Source: Dyella marensis (lineage in GTDB: Bacteria; Pseudomonadota; Gammaproteobacteria; Xanthomonadales; Rhodanobacteraceae). From it: DNA of 64,000 nucleotides. Positions 16,655 to 25,078 of the stretch are shown piece after piece; the first letter of the stretch is position 1; every line of letters starts with the position of its first letter. The notes under the pieces are model-generated. The model was not told the origin of the DNA and did no database searches. It saw nothing but the letters and a program-made list of their open reading frames with translations. The position numbers and the translations under genes were made by a program. Location of the stretch: the NCBI RefSeq assembly GCF_900112865.1, contig NZ_FONH01000002.1:62001-126000 (forward strand), read 5' to 3'.

Positions 16655-17575
16655 ATGCTCCTGACCGACAACCTCAACGATCTGTATCTGCTCACCCGGG
16701 TCATCGAAGCGGGCGGGTTCGCCGCGGCCGCGAGGCAGACCGGGATGACCCGCTCCCTGCTCAGCCGCCGCATCGTCGGACTCGAGCAGCGCCTGGGCAC
16801 CCAGCTGCTGTTGCGCAATGCCCGGCACTTCGCGGTGACGCCGCTGGGCCACGAGGTCTATCGCCACGCCCTGCTGATGTGCGAGTCGGCGGAAGCGGCG
16901 GTCCAGGCCGTGCAGGACGCCGCCGGCAACCCCGGCGGCCGGGTGCGCATCGACGTGCCGGACCTGGCCGGCGACCTGCTCTCGCAGGCGCTGGTGGCGG
17001 TATCGGCGCAGCACGAGCGCCTGCAGCTTTCGCTGAGCACGAACGGCGGCATCGAGGCCTTGCTGGCGCAGCGCGTCGACCTGGCCCTGCACATGGACGA
17101 GAAGATGCCGGACCGCGGCGACATCGTCGCGCACCGGCTCTGCCACGTGCGCATGGTGACGGTGGGCAGCCCGCGGCTGTTCCGCCGCCTGGGTTCGCCC
17201 ACCCATCCGGACCAGCTGGACGATCGGCATTGCCTGGGTTATCCCGGTGCCGGCGGCTCGCGTCACTGGACGTTGCGTGGCGTGCGCGTGCGCAAGCCGG
17301 CGGGACCGCTGAGCACGGGGCATCTGTCCACCCTGCTGGTGGCGACGCGCGAAGGCGCCGGCGTGGCGCAGCTGCCGCTGTATGCCTGCGCGGACGACCT
17401 GAAGACCAACCGCCTGCAGCGCGTGTTCGAGGATTTCGAGCCGGAGCCGACGCCGGTGCACCTGCTGAGCCTGTCGGGCATGGCGCTGACGGCAGCGACG
17501 CGCGGGGTGGTGCAGAGCCTGCGCAAGCAGTTGGCGTTGGCGAAATTGCCGGGCGTCACCACGGGCGAGCACTAG
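16655..17575 (+). CDS. LysR-family transcriptional regulator
   Basis: This 306-residue regulator has an N-terminal winged helix-turn-helix (residues 5-64: LNDLYLLTRVIEAGGFAAAA, then RSLLSRRIVGLEQRLGTQLL) and a LysR substrate-binding domain (about 90-295). The pattern, including the GGRVRIDVPDLAGDLL segment and the short effector domain, resembles CrgA/AaeR-like LysR proteins that often control efflux or aromatic metabolism. It is divergent from the AraC-type response regulator with a 201-base spacer that must hold both promoters. No metabolic gene adjoins it on the same strand, so its targets are not evident. Confidence 0.92.
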   Translation: MLLTDNLNDLYLLTRVIEAGGFAAAARQTGMTRSLLSRRIVGLEQRLGTQLLLRNARHFAVTPLGHEVYRHALLMCESAEAAVQAVQDAAGNPGGRVRIDVPDLAGDLLSQALVAVSAQHERLQLSLSTNGGIEALLAQRVDLALHMDEKMPDRGDIVAHRLCHVRMVTVGSPRLFRRLGSPTHPDQLDDRHCLGYPGAGGSRHWTLRGVRVRKPAGPLSTGHLSTLLVATREGAGVAQLPLYACADDLKTNRLQRVFEDFEPEPTPVHLLSLSGMALTAATRGVVQSLRKQLALAKLPGVTTGEH

Positions 17576-17590
17576 GCCTCACCGGCCTGG

Positions 17591-17682
17591 CGTAGGTTGG
17601 GGTGAGCGCAGCGAATCCCAACAACGGCTGCGCTAGCCTGGCTGGGTTTGTTGGGGTTCGCTGCGCTCACCCCAACCTACGC
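17591..17682. repeat. GTAGGTTGGGG inverted repeat, copy 3
   Basis: CGTAGGTTGGGGTGAGCGCA on the left and its near-perfect reverse complement ending at 17682 enclose about 25 bases. The copy lies between convergent genes and overlaps the last codons of the sensor-kinase gene, which reads through it (residues VGWGERSEPQ) and stops at 17633. Confidence 0.9.
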
Positions 17683-20600
17683 GGGGCGTCGCGAGCAACT
17701 GGTCGATCCGTTCCAGCAACTGCTTGCCGCTTGCCGGCTTGAGCAAGGCATCGTCGAACGCCAGCCCATCGTCCCGCGCTCGCGGCGGCATCGATGAATA
17801 AAGCAGCACGGGCACGCCGGGACAATCGCGGCGCACTGCGCGCAACAACGCCCACCCATCCATGCCGGGCATGAACTGATCGGTCACCACCAGCTCGACC
17901 GCCTGCTCCCGCAGCACGGCCAACGCCTCGTCGCCCGAACCGGCCGGCACGCTCTCGAAACCGAAACCATCCAGAAGATCGCACAACATATCGCGACTTT
18001 GCGGATGGTCGTCGACCACCAGCACGCGCCGGCCGGCGCCATCGACTGCGCCACCGCCCGCCGACAGTTCCTGGTCCAGCTCGCTCTCGTCGGCCAGCGC
18101 CACGTCGAGCAGGAAGCCGAAACGGCTGCCGCCGCCGGGGGCTGCGTCGATGCTCAGGCGCGCATTCATGCGCTCCAGGATCTGGGTGACGATCGCCAGC
18201 CCGAGCCCATAGCCGTCGTAATGCGTGGCATTGCCGCCGCGGACGAACGGCTGGGCGAGGCGCTCGCGCTCCGAAGACTCGATGCCGATGCCGCTGTCCT
18301 CCACCGCGATATGCAGCAGCACGTGCCGCGGCGCCACCGGCGTGGCCGTGACCGCCAACTGGATATAGCCATCGTCGGTGAACTTGGCGGCATTGCCGAT
18401 CAGGTTCACCAGCACCTGGCGCAGGCGCCGGAAATCCAGCCTGACCAGGGCCGGCAGATCGTCCGCATAAGCCGCCACGAAACGGTTGCCGCGCCGTTCC
18501 GCCAACAGCGTGGCCTGCTCGGCCACGCCGTGCAGGAAGGCATGCAGATAGCCCGGCGCCTCGACCAGTTCCAGGTCGGTGAGTTCGTCGCGCGAGAACT
18601 CCAGCAGCTCGTCGATCAGGTCCAGCTGCTGTCGCGCACTGCCCTCGATCAGCGCGGGATAGTCGCGCCGCCGGCTGCCCTCGCGCCACTGGCGCACGCT
18701 CTCCAGGATGCCGGCGAGCGGTGAACGCAGATCGTGGCTGATGCGCGCCAGCAGCATGCTGCGCGCACGCATGACGTTCTGCAGCTGCCCGGTGCGCACG
18801 GTCACCGCCTGCTCCAGCCGCTGCGCATGCTTGACCAGCACGCGCACACGCCAGCGCCAGGCCAGCACGATCGCCGCCAGCAACAGCAAGGCCGCGCCGG
18901 CGAATGCCGGACTGCTGCGCCACCACGGCGGCCGCAGCGTAAAGCTCAGGCTGATCGGTGCGGACAGGCGGCGCTGGTTCTCGTCCACGGCCTGCAGCTC
19001 GAAGCGGTAGCTGCCCGGCGGCAACGCGGCATAGCGTGCCTCGCGCGCCGGCGCATCCACCCAGTCGTTGTCGATGTCCGACAGGCGGTAGCGGAAACGC
19101 ACCGGGCTGCCGGAGCTGTTGCCCAGCACGGCGAAGCGCAGCATCAGCGCGCCGCCCACGCCGAAGTCGGCCTGCGCATGTGCCCCGGCCAGCTCCTGCC
19201 CGTTGTAGAACGCCGAAACGAACCAGGGATGCAGCTCGCGCGGCGCCAGCAATTCTTCCGGCTTGAGCAGGTGCGACAGGCCGACGGGGGTGCCGATCCA
19301 CACGGAGCCGTCCTCGTCGGCGTGGAACGCGCCGTGATTGGTTTCGTCCCATAGCAGGCCGTCGCGCGAAGTGAGGCGCGTCCAGCGCTGCCCGCTCAAT
19401 ACGTCCACGCCGTTGTTGCCGCCCACCCACAGCCGGCCGCGGCGGTCGGCGCGCAGGAAGTAGATGCGCGAATCGGCCAGCAGCGGATCGTCCACCGGCG
19501 TGAGCTTCACGCTGTCGGCATCGCCCGCGGCGCCGCCGAGCAGGCCTGGCTGCAGCGAGCTTAGCCACAGGCGCCCGTCCGGCGTGACGGCGACATTCTC
19601 GTAGCCGCCCAGCGCTTCCTCCGGCTCCACTTTCACGTGCGCCCAGCGGCCGTTGCCGTAGCGGAACAGGCCTGCGCTGCATGCCGCCCACAGGCGGCCG
19701 GCGCGATCTTCGGCGAGGTCGGAGCACATCGAGGTGGGAATCAGGTCGGGCGCCGCGCGCTCCATCCGGCCGGTGGCGCCGTCGAGCGCATACAGGCCGC
19801 CCAGCGTATAGGCCCAGAAGCGTCCCTGGCTGTCGCGGAAAGCGCCGCGCACCAGGAACGGCAGGGTGGCGACCACGCGGGTCTCGCGGCTGTCCGGCGC
19901 GTAGCGCAGCACGCGCCCGTCGAACAGGAAGTACCAGATCGAACCGTCCGCCGCGGCCAGCACGGTGCGCGTCTGATGCGGCGGCGCCACCGCCAGCGGC
20001 CAGGGTTCGGCATGGTCCTGCGCCGGACCGATCACGCTGCCGCCCCAGTCGTCGGCCACCCACACCGCGCCGGAGGGTGCGCGGGCGATCGACCAGATCA
20101 GCGAACCGCTCAGCCCCTGCGCGGACGTCCAGTTGGCCACCGCATCGCCGCCGCTCCAGTGCAGCAGGCCACGGCCGTAGGTGCCGATCCACAACGTGCC
20201 GTCCTGATCGACGATCAGCGCCGATATGCCGACCTTGGGCAGCCCGTCATCGGTGCCGAACAGTTCCCAGCGTTCGCCGTTCCAGCGTGCCAGGCCGGTG
20301 GAACTGCGCGTCAGCACGCGGCCTTCATGATCCTGCGCGATGTCGATGCTGGAGGCGGCCACGTCGGCGCTGTCGCCCGGCATGTCGCGCGCGACGAATT
20401 GTTCGCTGCCCGGCGCGAGCGCGCGCACGCTGTGAATCCCGCGCACCCACAGGCTGCCGTCGCGGGCAGCAAGGAAGCCGAGCCATTTGTCGGCGGGCAC
20501 GCCCGCGTCGGGGCCGTACTGGCGCAGCTGTCCCTGCCGCAGGCTGCACAGCTGCGCACCGCAACCGAACCAGGTGCTGCCGTTGCGATGGAAGACCGCG

Positions 20601-21169
20601 CTGACCTTGTCCAGGCCAGGCACCGCCTGGCGCTGCTGCTCGCTGAAAGGCGCCGTCACCTTCCAGTTGCGCTCGCCGTCCTCATGCAGCAACCACAGGC
20701 GATTGCCGCTGACCAGCCACATGCCGCCGGCATCGTCGGCCGCCAGGGTCTGCCCGCGATCGGCCAGCAGCGGCTTGCCGCCGGGACGCACCCAGCCGAA
20801 GCGGCCGCCTTCGCGCAACTGCAGGCCAGCGCGCGAGCCGACCCACAACCGTCCGCGCACGTCCTCGTCGAAGCTGATCACTTCGGAGACCTGGAAGCCC
20901 TGCTCCGCGCCGACCTGGCTGAAAGCCATGCCGTCGAAGCGGTACAGGCCCTTCTCCGTGCCCACCCACACGAAGCCCTCGCGATCCTGGTAGATGCGCA
21001 CCACCGAGAGGCTGGTCAGGCCGCTGCCCTGGTCATAGAGGGTGAGCGGGAGCTGCGCGGCCTGCGCGACGAGCTGCCATGCCCACAGGCACACGGCGAG
21101 CGCGAGCAGGCATGCGCGCCGATGTGCGCGGCCATGAGGGATCAGCGACTCGTCCCTGGTAAGAGTCAC
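17633..21169 (-). CDS. Hybrid sensor histidine kinase with beta-propeller sensor
   Basis: This is a 1178-residue one-piece two-component protein. After an N-terminal signal/anchor (about 12-35), a series of propeller repeats (GFVWVGTEKGLYRFDG, TLWIGTYGRGLLHW, RLWVGGNNGVDVLSG) fills the periplasmic part to about residue 660, followed by a Y_Y_Y domain (VRFRYRLSDIDNDW). A membrane helix lies at about 765-790, a HisKA domain with His812 (ISHDLRSPL), a HATPase domain (VNLIGNAAKF, then DSGIGI and GYGLGLAI), and a receiver with phospho-acceptor Asp1097 (VVTDQFMPG). There is no DNA-binding output, so a separate regulator must act downstream. The GTG at 21169, preceded by AAAGG, is the best start; ATG codons further upstream lie in intergenic repeat sequence. 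The C-terminal tail is encoded by an intergenic repeat. Such propeller kinases often sense polysaccharide fragments. Confidence 0.9.
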   Translation of the reverse strand: MTLTRDESLIPHGRAHRRACLLALAVCLWAWQLVAQAAQLPLTLYDQGSGLTSLSVVRIYQDREGFVWVGTEKGLYRFDGMAFSQVGAEQGFQVSEVISFDEDVRGRLWVGSRAGLQLREGGRFGWVRPGGKPLLADRGQTLAADDAGGMWLVSGNRLWLLHEDGERNWKVTAPFSEQQRQAVPGLDKVSAVFHRNGSTWFGCGAQLCSLRQGQLRQYGPDAGVPADKWLGFLAARDGSLWVRGIHSVRALAPGSEQFVARDMPGDSADVAASSIDIAQDHEGRVLTRSSTGLARWNGERWELFGTDDGLPKVGISALIVDQDGTLWIGTYGRGLLHWSGGDAVANWTSAQGLSGSLIWSIARAPSGAVWVADDWGGSVIGPAQDHAEPWPLAVAPPHQTRTVLAAADGSIWYFLFDGRVLRYAPDSRETRVVATLPFLVRGAFRDSQGRFWAYTLGGLYALDGATGRMERAAPDLIPTSMCSDLAEDRAGRLWAACSAGLFRYGNGRWAHVKVEPEEALGGYENVAVTPDGRLWLSSLQPGLLGGAAGDADSVKLTPVDDPLLADSRIYFLRADRRGRLWVGGNNGVDVLSGQRWTRLTSRDGLLWDETNHGAFHADEDGSVWIGTPVGLSHLLKPEELLAPRELHPWFVSAFYNGQELAGAHAQADFGVGGALMLRFAVLGNSSGSPVRFRYRLSDIDNDWVDAPAREARYAALPPGSYRFELQAVDENQRRLSAPISLSFTLRPPWWRSSPAFAGAALLLLAAIVLAWRWRVRVLVKHAQRLEQAVTVRTGQLQNVMRARSMLLARISHDLRSPLAGILESVRQWREGSRRRDYPALIEGSARQQLDLIDELLEFSRDELTDLELVEAPGYLHAFLHGVAEQATLLAERRGNRFVAAYADDLPALVRLDFRRLRQVLVNLIGNAAKFTDDGYIQLAVTATPVAPRHVLLHIAVEDSGIGIESSERERLAQPFVRGGNATHYDGYGLGLAIVTQILERMNARLSIDAAPGGGSRFGFLLDVALADESELDQELSAGGGAVDGAGRRVLVVDDHPQSRDMLCDLLDGFGFESVPAGSGDEALAVLREQAVELVVTDQFMPGMDGWALLRAVRRDCPGVPVLLYSSMPPRARDDGLAFDDALLKPASGKQLLERIDQLLATPRVGWGERSEPQQTQPG

Positions 21170-21312
21170 GGATGAAACCTTTGGTGGGTGGTGCGGAGAT
21201 CGAGCGAATAGTGGCCGAGCGCATTCATTGCCCTCGGCCGGCGGAGTATAGGAGAGCTGGCCCGCAAGGGAAGCCAGCCCGGCCAACATGACTCGGCAGC
21301 GCGCACCCATGC

Positions 21313-21447
21313 CGTCATCCCGGCGCAGGCCGGGATCCAGTAGCGGCAAGACTCGATTATCGCGACAGCACCGGAGAGCCCACAGTCGCGCGGCGTCGCT
21401 CAAGAAAACGCTATCGCCACTGGATCCCGGCCTGCGCCGGGATGACG
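21313..21447. repeat. GTCATCCCGG inverted-repeat element, copy 1
   Basis: CGTCATCCCGGCGCAGGCC at the left end and its exact reverse complement at the right end (finishing GGGATGACG at 21447) enclose about 75 unrelated bases. The arms themselves are internally palindromic. It lies nine bases beyond the stop of the Oar-like receptor and may end its transcript. A second copy is at 33564-33705. Confidence 0.88.
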
Positions 21448-21455
21448 AGCTTGCG

Positions 21456-24400
21456 TCAGTAGTCGTAGCTCACGCTCAAGCGCACATAGCGCGGCTCTTC
21501 CCGATACAACGCCGTGCCGAACAGCGGATTGGGCGAATACGGCGCCTGCTCCGAGTTGGGCTGCAGGAAGATCGGCCGCTGCTCGTTGAAGACGTTGAAC
21601 ACATTGGCGTTGAAGGCCAGCCGCTTGGCCGCGAACAAGGGGCGATAGGTCACGCCCAGGTCGAGCTGGTGCAGCCATGGCAGGCGGCCGTGGCTGCCGG
21701 GCGACGACGGCTCGCCGTTGCAGAAGTGGTAGGCATTGCCGTAGCCCACCGGGTCGGTATGGTCGGGGCCGTAATAGCCCAGGCAGATGCGCGGATTGCC
21801 GGACTGCACGCTCAGGTTGCCGGAGACCTGCCACTCCTGGCTCAGCTGGTAGTAGCCATAGAGCTTCACCACATGGGTGTGGTCGTTGTTCTGCGGCCCG
21901 TTGGTGTTCTGCATGATGGCGTAGTTGTCCCAGTCCTCGCTGGCCGAGGCGCCGCCCTGCAGCAGGTCCGAGCGCACCTGGCCCTCGGTATTGCCGTAGC
22001 TGCGCGAGAACACATAGTCGAGCTTGCCGTACCAGGTGCCGTCGAACGGATGCTCCAGGAAGGTTTCCAGGCTGTAGTAGCGGCGCTTGAGGCGGTCGAA
22101 GCCCAGTTCTGCATTGCTCATCGGCACGCCGACCAGGCGCCCGTCGCTGGTGACCAGGTTGAAGGTGTTCGCGCGGCCGGGATTGATCAGGTAGCAGCTG
22201 TTGCTGGAAGCGATGTCGTAGCCCAGCGACTGCGCCTTGTCGAGCACGCGCTGGATGTCGCAGAAGTCGTCGATGGCGTTGCGCAGGATGCGCTTGGTCA
22301 GCTTGGCGCCGTAGACCCACTCCGGACCCGCCGTGCGGGTGAAGCCCAGGATGAACTCGTCCTGGTTCTCGGCCTTGATACCGTTGCCGGTAACGGTGCG
22401 CGGGTCCGGCGGCACGCCGAAGGAATTGTTCGCCGACACCGGGTTGGACATCACGGTCAGGCCGGTGGGCGTGCCGTCGGCGGCGATGCCGCCATAGGTG
22501 TAGTACTGCTGCGTGCTGACATAGCCGGCCGCCGCGCCGGTGGCGGGATTGAGCGGCATGCTCAGGTAATAGCGTCCCACGTTGCCATACACCTTGAAGC
22601 TGGAATCGCCGTTGACGTCCCAGCTGAAGCCCAGGCGCGGTGCCCACTGCGGCTTGGTCTGGGTGATGAAGGCCTGGCCGTTCGGGTTGTAGTCGGTGAA
22701 CTGGTCGTTGCGCAGGCCCAGCGACAGCAGCCAGCGATCGCTGACCTGCCATTTGTCCTCGACGTACTGCGCGCGCTGCATGGAGCGCACGCTCACCGCG
22801 TTGTTGGCGACGTTCCGCTGTACGTAATAGCCGCCCTGCCCGTTCGGGAAATCCGCCGGCGCCGGTACGCCCAGGCCCGAGACCAGCGGCAGGTTCGGCG
22901 TATTGGTATGGCCGTACTGCCAAGTGTAGCCGGGACCGGAATTGCGGTTGCCCTGGTTCAGCGCCTCGGAGCGCTGGTTGTCGATGCCGACGCTGATCAT
23001 GTGATCGCCCAGGTGGTAGCTGATGTCCAGGCGTGTATTGGTGGTCTTGTTGCCGCGCGCAGGGTCGTAGAGCGTGGAGACCGTCTGGTTGTTGCCGCGC
23101 GGTGCGCCGCCGTTCAAGGCGGGGTTCTGGTTGGTGATGCCGCTGACGTAGGTGAGGCTGCCGTCGTAGCTGCCGGGCACGTCGTAATCGCGCGTCTTCA
23201 TCTGGCCGTACATCGCGCTCAGCGTGAGGTCGTCGGTGAGATAGCCGGTGTACTTGGCCACGTAGAGATCGCCGCCGACCTTGGTGTTGTCGTCGGCATT
23301 GATCAGGTCGCCCTGGCGGCGGGCGTTGTAATCGTAGTCGTAGACCGAACCGCTGCCGTTGCGCTTGTCCGAGGCGCCGGTGAGCTCGAGGATATGGTTG
23401 TCGCTGATGTTCCAGTCCAGCTTGCCGTACCAGCGCGGACTGTCGTAGCGGTAGGCCTGGTCGGGCTTGCTGTTGTCGACGGCATTGACGTTGGCGCCCT
23501 GCTGCCGCTCGAACTCGCCGGCCAGGAAGAAGAACAGCTTGTCCTCGACCAGCGGGCCGCCGGCATAGGCGCTCACCGTGGTGGTCCACAGCTTGTTGCC
23601 GCTCTTGGGATCGTAGAGCCGCCCGGCCACCGGCGATACCGGCGTACCGTTGGCGTAGTACAGGTCGGTGTAGTCGCTGCGCGCGAACGCCGGCTCCCAC
23701 AGCACCTGGGCGCCGTAGTGCCAGGCATTGCTGCCGCGCTTGCCCACCTGGTTGATCACGCCGCCATCGGAACGGCCGTACTGCGCGCTGTAGCCACCGG
23801 TGTACACCTCCTGCTGGTCGATCGCGCCGTACGGCAGCGTGATGCCGCCGTGGCCGTTGAGCGGGTCGGTGGTGTTGAAGCCGTTGATGTAATACGCGTT
23901 CTCGGTGGCTGCGGAACCGCCGAAGCTCACCAGCGGCTTGCCGGTAGCGGTGGTGAAGTTGGCGCTGTTGCGATTGACGCCAGGAGCCAGCATGGCCACC
24001 GCTTCGGCGGAACGGGCCAACGGCAACTTGGCGAGTTGCTCGGCGGTGATCACGGTGCGCGAGTCCACGCTGGTCACGTCGATCGCCGGCAACGCATTGC
24101 CGACCACGGTGACTGCGCCGAGATTGGTGGCCTGCTTGCCCGCCGCCGCGCCGCCGGTGAACGAAACGTCGGTGCCCGCACCTACCTGCAGGGCGATCTG
24201 CTTGCGCGCATCCACCGTCTGGCCGTTGCGGCGCAGCGACACCGTGTAGGTACCGAGCGGCAACTGCGAAGCGACATAGCGCCCGCGCTCGTCCACGCCT
24301 ACTTCGCGCTTGAAGCCGTTGGCGTTCTCGATCAGCACCGTCTCGCCGCCACTGGCGGCGACCTGGCCGAAGATGGTTCCCGTGGTCGACTGGGCGAATG

Positions 24401-24488
24401 CCCCGCCGGAAGCCATCGAACCGATGGCGAGCGCTAGAACCAGAATACGCGTGGACGGCAACCGCTGCGTCGCTTCGATCATGTTCAT
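21456..24488 (-). CDS. Oar-like TonB-dependent receptor
   Basis: This is a 1010-residue outer-membrane receptor. A signal peptide (cleavage after AFA, about residue 32) is followed by a carboxypeptidase-regulatory-like domain (about 33-115; TGTIFGQVAASGGETVLIEN and GRYVASQLPLGTYTVSLRRN), a plug (about 135-260; LARSAEAVAMLAPGVNRNS, GKPLVSFGGSAATENAYYIN, DGGVINQVGKRGSNAWHYGA) and a long barrel ending SVSYDY. This order is that of Oar/SusC-like receptors without a partner lipoprotein. The ligand is unknown; no catabolic gene adjoins it. The ATG at 24488 follows GATGGGG; ATGs at 24503, 24494 and 24482 are also possible. It is divergent from the autotransporter gene across 590 bases. Confidence 0.9.
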   Translation of the reverse strand: MNMIEATQRLPSTRILVLALAIGSMASGGAFAQSTTGTIFGQVAASGGETVLIENANGFKREVGVDERGRYVASQLPLGTYTVSLRRNGQTVDARKQIALQVGAGTDVSFTGGAAAGKQATNLGAVTVVGNALPAIDVTSVDSRTVITAEQLAKLPLARSAEAVAMLAPGVNRNSANFTTATGKPLVSFGGSAATENAYYINGFNTTDPLNGHGGITLPYGAIDQQEVYTGGYSAQYGRSDGGVINQVGKRGSNAWHYGAQVLWEPAFARSDYTDLYYANGTPVSPVAGRLYDPKSGNKLWTTTVSAYAGGPLVEDKLFFFLAGEFERQQGANVNAVDNSKPDQAYRYDSPRWYGKLDWNISDNHILELTGASDKRNGSGSVYDYDYNARRQGDLINADDNTKVGGDLYVAKYTGYLTDDLTLSAMYGQMKTRDYDVPGSYDGSLTYVSGITNQNPALNGGAPRGNNQTVSTLYDPARGNKTTNTRLDISYHLGDHMISVGIDNQRSEALNQGNRNSGPGYTWQYGHTNTPNLPLVSGLGVPAPADFPNGQGGYYVQRNVANNAVSVRSMQRAQYVEDKWQVSDRWLLSLGLRNDQFTDYNPNGQAFITQTKPQWAPRLGFSWDVNGDSSFKVYGNVGRYYLSMPLNPATGAAAGYVSTQQYYTYGGIAADGTPTGLTVMSNPVSANNSFGVPPDPRTVTGNGIKAENQDEFILGFTRTAGPEWVYGAKLTKRILRNAIDDFCDIQRVLDKAQSLGYDIASSNSCYLINPGRANTFNLVTSDGRLVGVPMSNAELGFDRLKRRYYSLETFLEHPFDGTWYGKLDYVFSRSYGNTEGQVRSDLLQGGASASEDWDNYAIMQNTNGPQNNDHTHVVKLYGYYQLSQEWQVSGNLSVQSGNPRICLGYYGPDHTDPVGYGNAYHFCNGEPSSPGSHGRLPWLHQLDLGVTYRPLFAAKRLAFNANVFNVFNEQRPIFLQPNSEQAPYSPNPLFGTALYREEPRYVRLSVSYDY

Positions 24489-25078
24489 CCCCATCGCTGG
24501 CATGAGCCCATGGACGAGATGACGTGCCGGACTTTCGACACGACGGCGCGCGAGTGCGTCAAGGGAGCGATGCACCTGTAGCCACGACCGATCTGGCAAT
24601 CCCTTACATGGATCGATCCAAATCCCGCCCCCTATAAAACCCGAAGGAACGGGTCCGTTCGGGTTCGCGGCAAAGTTGCATCGGTATCGCAGGATTGTCA
24701 ACCACCTCGTGCCAAGCCGATCGGACATTTAGACATCCAAATGCAGGCCTTCACCTGATGACGACATTCCATATAGACGCAGACGACGAACGCTCGAGCA
24801 CGGCGACGGAAAACGAGTGCCCGAAAAGATGGAGTAGATCGCCTTGAACGCATTCGACAAGCACCTTCCCGCCTTGCGTCCACTGCACGTCCCGAGAAGG
24901 CGTGCAGCGCTGAAGAGTCTCCAGCACGCCAGGTCGTGTATCCGATCGAATCGAAGAGCCATGAAGACCATCGGAATCTGTCTGAAACCGGAAAAATTGG
25001 CATCAATAGAGAAACCTCGTTTCGTCCTGGGTGACCAACAATGCATGCGCCCATCACTTAGTCAGGATAACGAACAAG
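24489..25078. other. Divergent intergenic region, receptor/autotransporter
   Basis: This 590-base spacer is visibly richer in A and T than its surroundings, for example around 24600-24680 and 24950-25080. No open frame resembles a gene. A CCTATAAAACCCG block at 24632-24644 may be part of the receptor promoter on the minus strand. No confident promoter or operator was assigned. Confidence 0.5.

Noticed and set aside
21170-21403. Longer N-terminus for the hybrid kinase, from 21403
   Set aside because: The extra codons run through an intergenic inverted repeat and place the signal/anchor sequence more than 90 residues from the start; GTG 21169 with AAAGG is better.
24729-25046. Minus-strand 105-codon open frame in the spacer before the autotransporter
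   Set aside because: No ribosome site, no recognisable domain, and it overlaps the region needed for the divergent promoters.
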